Positions 22,396 through 34,991 of a DNA stretch of 64,000 nucleotides are shown here, one piece after another. The notes below the pieces were generated by a model, which saw nothing but the letters and a program-made list of their open reading frames with translations, was not told the origin of the DNA and ran no database searches. Within the stretch, counting starts at the first letter, position 1, and every line of letters begins with the position of its first letter. Source of the stretch: Sanderia malayensis (Eukaryota > Cnidaria > Scyphozoa > Semaeostomeae > Pelagiidae); the NCBI GenBank assembly GCA_013076295.1, contig RQOL01000809.1, positions 165,503-229,502 of the forward strand. The letters run 5' to 3'. Both the position numbers and the translations under genes were made by a program.

Positions 22396-23652
22396 GTAGA
22401 TCGACTCATATCAGCTGAAATTCCGGACCCACAGGATGCAAGATATCACAAGTTAGTACTGAAGCACATGACACATGGACCATGCGGTGATATAAACCCC
22501 GGATGTGTTTGCATGGAGAATAACAAATGCAAGAAACGATTTCCGAAAGATCGCACTGCCGAAATACAAGTCAATGCGAATGGTTATCCACTCTACAGAC
22601 GACGCTGTCGTCACCCAGTTAATCTGGAAGATCGACTTCTAGATGATACATGGGTTGTGCCACATAATCGCCATCTTCTACTCAAGTATCAGTGTCACAT
22701 TAATCTGGAAATATGTAGCACTGTGAAGTCCGTGAAATATATTTTCAAATATATTCATAAAGGACAAGATATGGCACACGTGGAAATTCTTCAAGGACAG
22801 CAGCAACAAGTACCTCAAGATATTGAGCACGATGAAGTACGCCAGTACATCAACGCCCGGTATATTGGACCTCATGAAGCTGTTCATAGAATATTCCAAT
22901 TTGCCATGCACGAGAAAAGTCACACTATCAAACGTCTGCATGTTCATCTACCTGATCAGCAGACCGTATACTTTCAGGATAATGGCCGTGTCGAACAATT
23001 ACAAAACATCAATGAAAAAACCACACTGACGTCTTGGTTTGAATTGAATGCACAAGACCCGGCTGCACGCCAATATCTCTATCACGAGATTCCTGAACAC
23101 TATGTTTTCAACGAGCGCACCAAAACATGGAAAGCAAGACAGCGGAGAACACTGCCTGTCATAGGCAGAATATATCAAGTTCACCCACGACCATGTGAGC
23201 AAAGGTTCGCACTGAGACTATTGCTTCTCCCTAAACGGGGTGCCACGTCGTTTGAAGATCTTCGTACGATAGAAGGAAACCTATGCAATTCCTTCAAAGA
23301 CGCTGCTTTAGCTCTAGGTCTGTTGGAGGATGATGCTGAAATAATACGCTGTTTGGAGGAGGCAGTTATTTTCAACATGCCAGTACAACTGAGACAGTTG
23401 TTTGCAACATTACTCTTTTTCAAACACCTTCAGATATCGCAGCACTCTTCAACATGTTCAAAGAAGCATTGAGTGAAGACTTTGTACGACGTGATCAAGT
23501 CAATCATCCGGATATGGCCATAGCTTTTGAAGACCGACACATGTATCAATGTCTACATGACATTGACGAAAATTTGAAAGTACATGGTCAATCGATCACT
23601 AATTATGCTGACCTTCCTCAACTTCCAGCCGACTATGTCATTCCTGAACGAG
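22396..23652 (+). CDS. Helitron exon 6: Rep C-terminal part with two catalytic tyrosines, copy 1
   Basis: It follows the acceptor CCTACAG. MTHGPCG, CVCMENNKCKKRFPK and VKYIFKYIHKG are standard Helitron landmarks. The two tyrosines of Y-x3-Y (22738-22740 and 22750-22752) are the expected strand-transfer residues. The later part (GRIYQVHP, FALRLLLL, FEDLRTIEG) is the usual link to the helicase. A 1-base loss near 23418 shifts the frame after RQLFATLL; the rest (SEDFVRRDQVNH to PADYVIPE) continues in another frame to the donor at 23653. Confidence 0.75.
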
Positions 23653-23808
23653 GTACTAATGTGTTATTTTCAAATATGTACTGTATTAGTAACAATATAA
23701 TAATGTATCCTAAGATCGTGCAAACAAGGGCATTTACGTATTTTTGCACATTGATTCTCTTAGCTTTCTTTCCAATTTTATTGCAATATATTTCACTTAT
23801 TATTACAG

Positions 23809-24838
23809 AGGAAGATGACATGGATGTTGGCAATGCCAGAGAGGAATGAGAACGAATGCTGGCCGCATTGAACCCTGAACAGCGAGCCATATACACGGGA
23901 ATAACTGATGCTATCAACGCGCAATCCGAACAAACTGTCACTTTGTTGACGGGCCGGCTGGAACCGGGAAAACTTTCCTTTAAACACGTTGGTTCACAAT
24001 CTGCAAGCCAATGGACATAAAGTTCAGTGCATGGCGTGGTCAGGAATTGCTGCAACACTGCTCATAAATGGTAGAACTTCACATTCTACCTTTCAAATTC
24101 CTATACCACTTCAAGCTGAATCAACGTGTAATGTCAAGAGACAGAGCAGGAGAGCACAGGTATTGCGCGAAACTACACTATTCATATGGGATGAAGCTTC
24201 CATGATTCCCGCACTGGCATTACAAGCAGTCGACCGACTGCTTCGAAACATTACACATGTCGACAGACCATTTGGTGGCAAGTTCATGCTACTTGGTGGT
24301 GACTTCAGACAGTTCTACCTGTCGTCACGAAAGCAGGAAGGGAAAGAATTGTAGCAGAGACTCTAAAATCACACCAGATCATTGATCTATGGACAAAGTT
24401 TCAGCAGCATCGTTTACACACCAAACATGAGAGCCGTTCAAGATGATTCATACCGTGAATTCTCAGAATGGCTTCTCAGACTTGGCAACAAGCAAGAAGC
24501 ACACGATGCACTGGACAACGTAATTCTGCCACAACAGATTTGCACTTCGTCTAAAGAAGACATGCTGAACTTCATTTTTCCCAGGCCGAACACACCAGAT
24601 TCACACCTAATGATGGATCCTGTAACAATGTCTGAACGCTGTTGTCTGACTCCGAAGAATGACTTATCACATCAACGTAACGACTTAATTCTGGACAGAC
24701 TTCAAACAGCCGAAAGAACTTATTACAGCACAGACAGTGTTGTCACGGACGATCCAGATGAGGAAGAGGCCTACCCCATTGAATTTTCTCAACCAACTCA
24801 CTCCCAATGGAATGCCGTTGCACAGACTTAAACTCAAG
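23809..24838 (+). pseudogene. Helitron exon 7: PIF1-type helicase first half, broken, copy 1
   Basis: It joins exon 6 through a split Glu codon. LAALNPEQRAIYTGI leads to the Walker A sequence (23951-23974), where small losses on both sides shift the frame. FIWDEASMIPA is the Walker B-like motif and FMLLGGDFRQ motif III. A TGA at 23847 (GGA in copy 2) and a base loss after DFRQ also break it. The helicase unwinds DNA during strand transfer. It ends RLKLK at CTCAAG|GTAGG. Confidence 0.7.
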
Positions 24839-24944
24839 GTAGGATGAGTACAATCTTTCATCCTATTAACATTAAATTATTATGTGCAAAGGTAGTGCAT
24901 CATAAAATATGCGTCATTAATCACAATAATATTCATTGCATTAG

Positions 24945-25362
24945 GTTGGTGCAACGATCATTCTTCTGCGAATCTCAATCCAAAGAAAGGTCTTTGCAAC
25001 GGAACAAGACTCATAGTTCGGCATCTCCGACGTCACGTGATCACGCAGAGATCATTACCAAGGAGCACAGAGGACAACGGGTCATGATTCCCAAGATCAC
25101 AGTCTCCACTCAGGACACGGAAATGCCGTTCAAAATGAAACGCCGACAGTTTCCAGTCAGACTTGCATACTGCTTGACAATCAACAAGGCACAGGGGCAA
25201 TCCCTGAGGTATGTTGGTTTGTACTTACCTGAGCCCGTGTTCACACATGGTCAGTTATATGTGGCCATGTCAAGAGCAACATCATTTAACGGGCTCAAAG
25301 TATTCCTCCCAGAGGAAACACACAGGAAAACAAAGAACATTGTTTTCCAAGAAGTCCTGTAA
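24945..25362 (+). CDS. Helitron exon 8: PIF1-type helicase C-terminus, copy 1
   Basis: The acceptor TTAG is at 24941-24944, phase 0. It encodes VGATIILL, then after a 1-base loss (CTGCGAATC) the expected CNGTRLIVRHL reading in another frame. The final open stretch (from about 25060) has CLTINKAQGQS and HGQLYVAMSRAT, helicase motifs V and VI, and stops at TAA (25360-25362). The last 92 residues match copy 2 exactly in reading frame, the best-conserved protein segment in the window. Confidence 0.7.
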
Positions 25363-27055
25363 AGGCTTCATCCTAGAGCGACCATCTGCACAGTTGCTCT
25401 ACAGAGGGCTGCCTACCAAAACGCACATACACACATTCAAGGGTACGGGTATTGTGTGTCAACGCAGATCACGTCGCACATAAGTGTGATGTACAGCCGT
25501 TACTGGCACCTTTCTAGAATGCATTCATTCTAGATAACACTGATCTGCGGAGACCAACTGGACATTACACCCTCCACATGTCCAGGGGTGACTGCACCAC
25601 ACACAGCAGTCGGCACAGTCCTGAATCCTGCGTAGCGCCCGATTATTAAGAGTTATGCGTTGCCATTTTCTCCGATATTGCCTATGGGAAAGTGGATTTC
25701 CTTACTCTGTGAAAACTGCAAGTTGTCCCTTAAGGATAGTTACTTTTTGCAAAACATCGCACTATCAATAACATCCCCCCTCTCCTTTTAATACATGAAA
25801 CTTGATCTAAAATCTATAGAGGCCCCTTTAGTGTTTACTGTTATATACTTCCAAATTTCAATTGCACTTTTCACCAACAAGGAAAACTCGAACAAAGGTT
25901 ACTCCTTGACGCTGGTGTTCGAGCTTTTAACTAATGTAACCGGCAATCTTATTCTTTTTTTTGCTATGTACAAACGTAATCCTCAAAACAAACGACGCGG
26001 TTATTGAAAGAATACATTCACGCCGTGGCAGAGATGTATGCTTGCTGAGAGTGAAGTGCTATTGAAGAATCCAAATTGAGGTACTGTCATTTTGCTAAAG
26101 ACGTCGCTTAACCAATCAATTTTGCAACCTGAACTACGGATTGTATGTATCAATTTTTATGGATATTGACAATTCACCAATTTTAATAGTAGACTATACA
26201 TGACTCAACCTTTTCGCATTCGTACTTCGCATACAATACAAATATCTATCCACGTCCTTTCAAAACATGTTTTTTGTACTGTATTGTATATCTTTCAGAT
26301 CTTCCGCATTAATAATAAGGTTTTTAATTAGCGATTTACGTTTTCAATAGAAGATTGCCAGGACTGTATATTTATCATCGTTACAGTTTCAATATTCATA
26401 TATTTGTGTATTTGTCCCATATAAATCTCCATTCAATAATATCATAACAAAATTTATTGACTTCGTTTTTAATTAGATGCATTTCTGCTAATCATTGAAA
26501 CGAGGCGAGACTTCTGTCTCCCATTTCAAACGCCTTTGTGCTGTCTATGTATGATTTTCATCTATGTTATGTCTCATCATCGCACTATTGTTGCCTGTCG
26601 GGTCAAGTTTTGTCTGCCAACAAATGGCATCGAGTCAGATTTTGTTGCTGAACTCAATGAAATTATACCTCATAAAGCCTTCCTGGCTCAAAGGAAACAA
26701 CTACCTTGCTGTTCACCAAAGGTAAGTCAGGTTCATTTTCATTTTGGACAATCAAACAATGGATATTTAGATATAAGCGAATTTCATATACTGAAATGAG
26801 AGAAAATAAAGCTCATCTATACCCTTACTGACTTAAAGCAGAGAACTAGGCTGCTATGAATCAGAGGTCAACAATGTATATTTTCATTTTCATCCCTTTT
26901 AATTTGATATGTTGAATGGAAATTGCTTAGCTTAGGCCATTTCTACTTTACTCACGGTTTACATATAGTTTGTTAGGCCAGAATTCTGGAAATTTTCCAA
27001 TGTTTTTTCAGTACTTTGTTTTCAGAAGAAGTGTGCATTGCTCTACCACAATATT
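25363..27055 (+). other. 3' flank of the Helitron, copy 1
   Basis: About 1.7 kb without a firm gene, collinear with 58210-59890. Near 26625 a short ATG frame (MASSQILLLNSMK) ends at CAAAGGTAAGT, an excellent splice donor, so it may hold an exon of an unrelated gene; copy 2 has lost the donor (GGTAATAAG). No CTRR-with-hairpin end was found. Contig 1 ends at 27055 in this region. Confidence 0.4.
25513..25534. repeat. Short perfect palindrome downstream of helicase stop, copy 1
   Basis: TCTAGAATG, loop CATT, CATTCTAGA, about 150 bp after the stop codon. It is also present at 58359-58380. It could be a 3' processing or transposition signal, but no Helitron CTRR end directly follows it. Confidence 0.7.
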
Positions 27056-27155
27056 NNNNNNNNNNNNNNNNNNNNNNNNNNNNNNNNNNNNNNNNNNNNN
27101 NNNNNNNNNNNNNNNNNNNNNNNNNNNNNNNNNNNNNNNNNNNNNNNNNNNNNNN
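27056..27155. other. Assembly gap of exactly 100 N
   Basis: The run starts after ACCACAATATT and ends before AAGTAAGACCTCC. An exact 100-N run is the usual placeholder for a scaffold gap of unknown size, so order and distance across it are not proven by sequence. Confidence 0.98.
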
Positions 27156-30100
27156 AAGTAAGACCTCCTTGGTTTAAGATATGGGAATGAATGTTATAAT
27201 TTCCTTAGTTTTAGCTGTATTTACGTGCATTCTTGTCTAAATTATGGGAATGAAGTTTTAAAAACAACTGAAAACAAGTGAATAATCCTGTATTTCCCTA
27301 AGTTTTAGTTCCATTAACGGGGGGGGTTCATGTGTAAATTGTGGGAATGATTGTTAATCTTAATGAGTGTCAATTGTGGGAATGACTGTTAAATTTCATC
27401 AATGTAAATTGTGCGAATGAATGTTATATCTTCATTAGTTTGGGATATATTTACGTGGATTTATTTGTAAATGGTGGGAGTTAAATTTAATCTTCCTTTG
27501 ATTAAGCTGTGGGAATGAATGTTATAATTTCCTTAGTTTCAGCTGTATTTACGTGGACTCACGTGTAAATTTTTGGAATGAATGTTAATATCACTGAAAA
27601 AAGAAACTAGACGTGTTTTCACTAAAATTTAGATTTGTTAACATGAATTCATTTGTAAATTGTGGGAATGAAAGTAAATCCTCCTTGGTTTAAAATGTGG
27701 GAGTGAATGTTATAATTTCCTTAGTTTTCGCGGTATTTACGTGGATTCATGTCTAAATTATGGGATTGAATTTTTAAAAACAACTGAAAACAAGTGAATA
27801 ATCCTGTATTTCACTACGTTTTAGTTCCATTAACGTGGGTTCATGTGTAAACTGTGGGAATGATTATTAATCTTAATTAGTGTTAATTGTGGGACTGATT
27901 GTTAAATTTTTTCATTGTAAATTGTGCGAAAGAATGTTATATCTTCATTAGTTTGGGATATATTTACGTGGATTTATTTGTAAATGGTGGGAGTTAAATT
28001 TAATCTTCCTTTGTTTAAACTGTGGGAATGATTATTATAATTTCCCTAGTTTCAGCTGTATTTACGTGGATTCACGTGTAAATTGTGGGAAGGAATGTTA
28101 ATATCACTGAAAAAAGAAACTAGAAGTGTTTTTACTAAAATTTAGATTTGTTAACATGAATTCATTTGTAAATTGTGGGAATGAAAGTAAATCCTCCTTG
28201 GTTTAAAATGTGGGAGTGAATGTTATAATTTCCTTAGTTTTCGCGGTATTTACGTGGATTCATGTCTAAATTATGGGATTGAATTTTTAAAAACAACTGA
28301 AAACAAGTGAATAATCCTGTATTTCACTACGTTTTAGTTCCATTAACGTGGGTTCATGTGTAAACTGTGGGAATGATTATTAATCTTAATTAGTGTTAAT
28401 TGTGGGACTGATTGTTAAATTTTTTCATTGTAAATTGTGCGAAAGAATGTTATATCTTCATTAGTTTGGGATATATTTACGTGGATTTATTTGTAAATGG
28501 TGGGAGTTAAATTTAATCTTCCTTTGATTAAACTGTGGGAATGAATGTTATAATTTCCTTACTTTCAGCTGTATTTACGTGGATTCACGTGTAAATTTTG
28601 GGAATGAATGTTAATTTTCTTTAGTCTAAATTGTCGGAATGAGTGTTATATGTTCATAAGCTTTGGATGTATTAATGTGGGTTCACATGGAAATTATGGG
28701 AATGAATGTTAATATCACTCAAAAGAAGTGAATAATTGCGTATTTCCATAAGTTTTATATTTATTAGCGTGGAATCATGTTTAAATTGTGGGAATGCAAG
28801 TTGAAATCTCCGAACAAATAACAAAAGGCGTTCTCATGTTGATTTAGATGTATTACGGGGATTCATGTGTAATGTGTGGGAATTAATGTTAATTTTCATT
28901 GGTGCAAAATGTGGGAATGATTGTTAAATATGCTTAGCGTAAATTGTGAGAATTAATGTTAGATTTATTTAATGTAAACTGTGGGAATGAATGTTAAGAT
29001 CTTCGAACAAGTAACTAATTGTGTTTTCATTAAGATGTAGTTATATTAACAAGGATTCATGTATATATTGTGGGAACGAAGGTTAATCTTCCTTGGTTAA
29101 AGCTGTTGGAGCGAATGCTTTAATTTCCTCAGTTTTAGCTGTAATTACGTGGGTTGATGTGTTAATTGTGGGAGTGAATGTTAACTTTCATGAGTGTAAA
29201 TTGCGGGAATGAATGTTAATACTTGTTTAGTGTAAATTGTGGAAATGAGTGTTTATGTAGATTAATTTTGGATGAATTTACTTGAAATCATGTTTAAATT
29301 GTGGGAATGAATGTTAATATCTCTGAACAAGTAACTAAAAGTGTATTCACTAAGATTTAATTGTGTTAACATGAATTCATTTGTAATTTGTAGCAATGAA
29401 AGTAAATCTTCCTTGGTTTAAATTGTGGGAATGAAGTAATAATTTCCTTAGTTTTCGCGGTATTTACGTGGATTCAAGTCTAAATTATGGGAATGAATTT
29501 TTAAAAACAACTGAGAACAAGTAAATAAACCTGCATTTCACTACGTTTTAGTTCCATTAACGTGGGTTCATGTGTAAACTGTGGGAATGATTGTTAATCT
29601 TAAGTAGTGTCAATTGTGGGAATGACTGTCAAATTTCTTCATTGTAAATTGTGCGAATGAATGTTATATCTTCATTAGTTTGGGATATATTTACGTGGAT
29701 TTATTTGTAAATGGTAGGAGTTAAATTTAATCTTCCTTTGTTTAAACTGTGGGAATGAATGTTATAATTTCCTTAGTTTCAGCTGTATTTACGTGGATTC
29801 ACGTGTGAATTTTGGGAATGAATGTTATTATCACTGAAAAAAGAAACTAGAAGTGTTTTCACTAAAATTTAGATTTGTTAACATAAATGCATTTGTAAAT
29901 TGTGGGAATGAAAGTAAATCCTCCTTGGTTTAAAATGTGGGAGTGAATGTTATAATTTCCTTAGTTTTAGCCGTATTTATGTGGATTCATGTCTAAATTA
30001 TGGGAATGAATTTTAATACAACTGAAAACAAGGGAATAATCCTGTAATTCACTAAATTTTAGTTCCATTAACGTTGTTTCATGTGTAAACTGTGGGTATG

Positions 30101-31004
30101 TTTGTTAATCTTAATTAGTTTAAATTGTGGGAATGACTGTTAATTTTCATCAGTGTAAATTGTGCGAATGGATGTTATTTTTTATTACTGTAGATTGTTT
30201 GAATGAACGTTAATTTTCCTTAGTGTAAAATGTGGGAAGGAATGTTATATGTTCATTAGTTTTGGATTATTTCTGTCTATATTGTGGGAATGAAATTTAA
30301 CTGTAACCAGTCTAAATTGTTGGAATTAATGTTATAATTCCCTTAGTTTTAGCTGTAAATACGTGAATTGATGTGTAAATTGTGGGACTGAATTTTACTT
30401 TTCGTTAGTGTAATTTGTTGGAATAAATGTTAACCTTCCTGTGTGAAAATTGTTGGAATGAATGTTAATATTTCTAAAAGAGTAATTAAACTTGTTTTCA
30501 CTAAGTTTTAGATGTATTAAAGTGGATTCATGTATACATTGTTGGAATACGTGTTAACCTTCCTTTGTTTAACCCGTGGGAATGTGTGTTGTAATGACCT
30601 TAGTTTTAGCTGTAATTACGTGGATTAATGTTTAAATTATGGGAATGCATGTTAATATCACTGAAAACAAGTGAATAATCGTGTATTTCAGTAGTTTTAA
30701 GTTTTTTAGCGTGGAAACATGTGTGAATTTGGGGAATGACAGTTATTATCTCTGAACAAGTAACTTAGAGTATTTTCACTAGAATTTAGACGTATTAACA
30801 TGGAATCATGTGTATTATGTGGCGATAAAAGTAGTTCTTCCTTGGTTTAAACTGTGAGAATAAATGTTATAGTTTCCCTAGATTTAGCGGTATTTACGTG
30901 GATTCATGTGTAATTTGTAGGAATTAATGTTAATTTTCATTAGTTTCAATTGTGGGAATGAATGTTAACTTTCTTTAGTGTAAATTGTGGGATTGAATGT
31001 TATA
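27156..31004. repeat. AT-rich satellite, copy 2
   Basis: It begins inside a repeat equivalent to about 7757 and runs collinearly with 7757-11555. It differs by one poly-G tract of only 8 G (27319-27326), lack of the tract equivalent to 8953, and a private ~513-bp duplication (27630-28140 and 28143-28655) sharing the variants GGGATTGAATTTTT and GGGACTGATTG. The last 2.4 kb (28600-31004) matches copy 1 closely. Confidence 0.9.
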
Positions 31005-31446
31005 TGTAGCTTCAAAACCTCGTACAACTGCTACAATGGTAGTTTCAACTGGGTATAGCAAATGATGCGGTTTGCTATAAGAAAATTTTAACTCAAATTA
31101 ACTAATACAGTTAACGAAGCAAGCGAATACAGTCAAGAAAACTTACGATTAATTAGAAACAAGTTAATTACTTACAAACTTTATTTTCCTTTAGCTTGAA
31201 CGATCCAATACCCAAAGAACTGCATTTTGTGTATGCCTCTAGTGCAACAAACGACTAACCTGTCGAAGCAAGACCTTACCAGCACCTTTTAAGCTACCCT
31301 GAGCTACGTGTCACCAGAAGATTGATTAATTCTAATTAGCAACACAATAAACACAAATATAAAACAAAGTCACGCCTAGTGCACATGTTAATTGGGACGC
31401 ATTATGTCCCCTGGGTACCTTTGTGCGTTGCATCCGGCCCCAAACA
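31005..31446 (-). repeat. BEL/Pao 3' LTR (442 bp), copy 2
   Basis: Same length and TG...CA ends as copy 1, again with the AATAAA signal and the same satellite junction (TTATA on the outer side). Only scattered substitutions are visible between the two LTRs. They are equivalent 3' LTRs of the two locus copies, not the two ends of one element. Confidence 0.75.
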
Positions 31447-31472
31447 ATTAACTACATGGCAACTGTTTTTTC

Positions 31473-32073
31473 TCAGATCTTTGCACAAAGGTTTTCTCTG
31501 CTGTTCGTCTTTTCTTCTGCAGCTTCCAAAAAAAGGCACAACTTGTCTATTGATTGCACCAGTTCTGTTTTAGCAGTTTTCACTCTAACGGAGAGAACCA
31601 ATTCATCTCTTCCCTTTGTTACATCGACCACTCGTCCCAAAGGCCAATACCTTCTTGGTAGCGATTCATCCACCACCAGAACAATGTCATCTACCGTTAC
31701 ATTACGCTTGATGGTTTGCCATTTTTGTCTCATCTGCAATATGGGCAGGTACTCTCGTGTCCATCTTTTCCAAAATATGTCGGCAAGATGCACTTTTTTC
31801 CATCTTCCTCTCAAATAGCTGCCAGCCTTGACAAAAATGCCTGGTGGGAAACACGGATTTGATTTTAGCAGTAGAAGGTTATTTGGTGTAAGGGCATTCG
31901 CATCATGTGGATCATCAGACACTTTCATCAGTGGTCTTCCATTGATAATTGATTCAATCTCACAAAAGATTGTTAGTAGTCCTTCATTATCTAACAACAA
32001 CTGTTCTCGAAGTAGGGCCTGCATGATCTTCCGTATGGATCAGTTGACTCGCTCCCATACTCTGCCCATATGA
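31473..32073 (-). pseudogene. BEL integrase C-terminus and DUF5641, one open frame, copy 2
   Basis: The frame 32024-31473 (183 codons) runs from [15 protein letters not shown] through INGRPL and LTPNNLLLLK to WTREYLPILQMRQKW, DDIVLVVDESLPRRYWPLG and the stop 26 bp before the LTR. Upstream, WERVNRS-type reading contains a stop near 32040 (GATCAGTTGAC), so the link to the integrase core is still broken. This copy shows what the DUF5641 region of copy 1 was before its block replacement. Confidence 0.8.
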
Positions 32074-32596
32074 GAAGCCTTTGGGGGATTAGGAATCCAT
32101 TTGATCTCTTGCTGCCGAAGATATTGATGAAGTTTCTCTCTATTCCATTGACTGATTGCCTTTTGAGCTCTCGACTACCACCAACAAAATTGGTTCCATT
32201 GTCAGATCTAATTTCATGCGGCTTGCCTCTTCTTGCAACGATTCGTCTTAATGCGTGAATATAGGAATCTGTATCCACACTATGAATTCGGTCCACTCGG
32301 TCTGGTGGTAAATTTGCCATATTCTGTAGGACGGGCTTCTGTAACCTTTTCTTGCAGTCAAAGCATTTACTGATTATTCAGTGCACCAACACTCTTACCT
32401 TTACAATCCATAATCTTTCCCTGATGAGCGAGAGTACGTATTCAATTCCAGAATGTCCAGGCTTGTTATGGTAATGTCTGATTATCAAATCAAAAATGTG
32501 GTGTTGTTTGGGAAGGATGGCAGGATGTTTCGCTTCTTCAGATAATGCTGCGTGCTTCAGACGACCTCCAACGCAAAGTAATTCGCCAATGAGCAC
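31991..32596 (-). pseudogene. BEL integrase zinc-binding and core with shared deletion, copy 2
   Basis: It keeps VGGRLKHAAL and KHPAILPKQHH, closer to the family norm than copy 1 (FEGRLK, KNPAIL). The H2C2 pattern, the TGA before CFDCKK and the joined [14 protein letters not shown] are all shared. The first catalytic Asp is therefore absent here too; SDNGTNF remains. Confidence 0.75.
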
Positions 32597-32608
32597 GGGA
32601 TCAAGTCT

Positions 32609-33154
32609 TCACAAAGAACTGGAATTGCCAACTAAATGTTCTGATTTTAATTTATTCATCTCATCTCCGTATGTTTCCCTTTGTACGTGTAATAGAATAT
32701 ATTTCTCAGCTTCGTGTATCTCTTCGACTGTCAGGTGGCCAGTTTTAACTGCATAATCTTTACAGCTGCTTATTTTGCTTTGCATCCATGTTTTGAAGCG
32801 AAGAATCCATCCGACTGCTATTTTCAATCTTGTCCAATCAGAAAACCCCCGAAACATTGCAGAAATGACGCTTGGTTTGGTCTCTTGATTGACTGTAAAC
32901 GACTGCACTTTCTTCTTCAGTTCAAAATAGTCATCAGGAATTTCACCAATATCTGAGTCGACAAAATACGAGACTTCACTCTGCCATAAGAATGGAGGAC
33001 CATGAAGACATCTAGAATCGCTAGTCATTTGATAAGCATGCAGACCTCTTGAGGCGTCATCTGCCGGATTTATTATTGTGTCGATAAACTTGCATTGTTC
33101 TGGGTTTGAGCCGTCATGTATAATTGCCAATTGGTTGGCGACAAGTGTCTGCAA
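32609..33154 (-). pseudogene. BEL RNase H-integrase linker, open in copy 2
   Basis: One 181-codon frame covers LVANQLAIIHDGSNPEQ, NPADDASRGLHAY, CLHGPPFLWQSEVSYF and FRGFSDWTRLK to EHLVGNSS. The part CLHGPPFLWQSEV spans the site that is palindromic in copy 1, so this is the ancestral form. It is still out of frame with the RNase H block upstream (33073-33840). Confidence 0.75.
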
Positions 33155-33843
33155 TCTTCTGTTTCATTATGGATGTACCTCAACACGGCTTGGCTGTCTG
33201 TCCAAAAGAATGATTTATCGATTTCCATGTCGAGTTCTGTTCTGATCATTTGGTCAAATTTCACTGCCAAAGTAGCTGCGGATAGCTCCAGACGTGGAAT
33301 TGACATCTGTTTCAAAGGGGATAATCTGGATTTTCCAATTAGAAATATGCAATGAACATGGCCTTTGTTGTTAAGCATTCTGATGTACGAAGCTGCTCCG
33401 TAACCTGCTTCGGAAGCATCTGAGAAGTGATGAAGCTCTGTTATTGTTGGTTCACCGAATGCTTCTGGCTTGAAGCACCTGTCAACTGAAAGTTCCCGAA
33501 GCATTTGCAGCTCTGTAAGCCATTGCTGCCAGCATTGAAGCTCTGCATCGGGAACAGGATCATCCCATGCAAGCCTCTTCCGACATAGTTGATGTAGAAT
33601 CATCTTTGCTCTCAGGAAAAACGGAGATACAAATCCAAGGGGGTCACATACGGAAGATACAAGGCTTAATACTCCTCGTCTTGTTGCTGGCTTATCCTTA
33701 AAGCTGGTATTGTATTGAAATTTATCTTGCTCGGTATTCCATTGCAGACCCAACGCTCTCTCGGTCGGAAGTGTGTCCTTTTCAAAGTTTATGCTCTTCA
33801 ATTCCTTTGATAGCTCGCCGTCTGGAATGGCGTTCAGCACATC
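33073..33843 (-). pseudogene. BEL RNase H / peptidase A17 region, copy 2
   Basis: Nearly identical to 13627-14397, with substitutions such as Cys for Tyr in SVDRCFKPEAF. DAS and TDS aspartates are retained. It is preceded by the shared in-frame TGA and ends in the shared frameshift after YIHNETED. Confidence 0.8.
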
Positions 33844-34991
33844 TCATTTATTACTTGTCCACTTTGTCAGGTGAAATCCTCCACAAGAAAACAGTTTGGT
33901 AACTTCTGTATGCAATTTGATTGCAGATTCTGTATCTTTCATCGACTTTAACATGTCATCCACGTAAAAGTTTCTTGCACGGTTTCAGTGATCTCATAGT
34001 CATATCGGTCTGTGTTATCAACAGCTGTTTTCTTCAAAGCAGAACTTGCACAGCATGGCGACCATACACTTCCAAATAAATGAACGAGCATGTGATACTC
34101 TTCTGGTTCTTTTTCCAAATCCCCATTCGGGAACCAAAGAAAGCGCAAGACATCAATATCCTTTGGATCAACGGGTACTTGATGGAACATGGATTCAACA
34201 TCTGCCATCAATGCCACTGATTCTTGACAGAATCGAAGTAAAACTCCAACAAGTGGATTCATAAAGTCAGGTCCTGGTAATACGCTATCGTTCAACGATT
34301 TCCCACGGTACAAGGCTGCACAGTCAAAAACTATTCTGAATTTGTATGGCATTTTTGGGTTGATTACATTGTGATGTGGAAGGTACCATACTGCTCCATC
34401 ATTTCGATTGCTCTGATCTTCTGGGAATTTTCTTGCATGGTTTTTCACGAGAAGGTCATTAAAGAAGTTGGTATATTTCTCACAGAGGACAGCATCTCTC
34501 GATAGCTTTCTCTTCAGATATTTCAATCTGTGCTCCGCTACCAGCCTGTTGTTTGGTAAACATGGCTGGACGTTTCTCCATGGGATAGCAAGCTGATAAT
34601 GTCCATCAACGAGTTTTGCCATTTCATTGAGTACTGCTAGCGCACGTTTATCCTCTATCGACATTGCTTTACGATTGTCAGCATTTGACTCTCATAAATC
34701 ACGGTTGATGTACAGCCTGAATTGTTTTTCCAACGTAGCATCAGGGTCAGAATATGAAGTGAGATGACATTCGTTGGGGTCTGGAATACGTCTGCCAAGT
34801 GGTCCGTTAAGTGTCCATCCGAATTTCGCCTTCACTGCATAAGGTCCACCATCTTGTGCTCTTCTAATCTCTTCTGGTTCTAACGCCTCTGGGACATCTA
34901 TCTTGATAAAGAGATCAACATCAAGATTTGCAAGTGTCTTCGGAACTCTCACATCACGCAAGTATGGCCAATTGTCCAAATCTTCTTGCCT
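33844..34991 (-). pseudogene. BEL protease-tail and reverse transcriptase, copy 2
   Basis: The frame is split in three: 34979-34692 (protease tail, ending at a private TGA), 34664-33948 (RT fingers and palm through MADVESMFHQV), and after a 1-base loss near 33975 the YVDDML motif in another frame. Copy 1 is open across all of these points. Confidence 0.8.

Larger units (their letters stand above)
17229..27055 (+). mobile_element. Protein-coding Helitron with flanks, copy 1 (ends not resolved)
   Basis: Eight exons (19109-25362) encode in order a disordered Gln/Pro-rich N-terminus, a Helitron zinc finger, a HUH/Y2 replication initiator and a PIF1-type helicase. This is the full domain set of an autonomous rolling-circle Helitron. 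Introns are GT-AG and keep phase. Frameshifts near 20500, 23418, 23945 and 24310 and a TGA at 23847 break it. The region is collinear with 50190-59890. I could not identify a CTRR 3' terminus with hairpin, so the outer limits are approximate. Confidence 0.8.
31005..34991 (-). mobile_element. BEL/Pao LTR retroelement, copy 2, 5'-truncated and decayed
   Basis: It has the same truncation point, the same integrase deletion and the same TGA between RT and RNase H as copy 1, so both descend from one inserted, already defective element. Private changes are a TGA in the RT N-terminal part (INRDL followed by stop), a 1-base loss before the YVDD motif, and intact reading through the linker and DUF5641 regions. 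Confidence 0.9.

Noticed and set aside
26536..26799. An 87-codon frame in the Helitron 3' flank as a gene.
   Set aside because: The equivalent frame in copy 2 is broken and no domain is recognisable; only a possible exon with a donor site is noted.
11556..31446. The two LTRs as the two ends of one BEL insertion.
   Set aside because: Each is followed by its own truncated polyprotein in the same orientation; they are corresponding 3' LTRs of duplicated loci.
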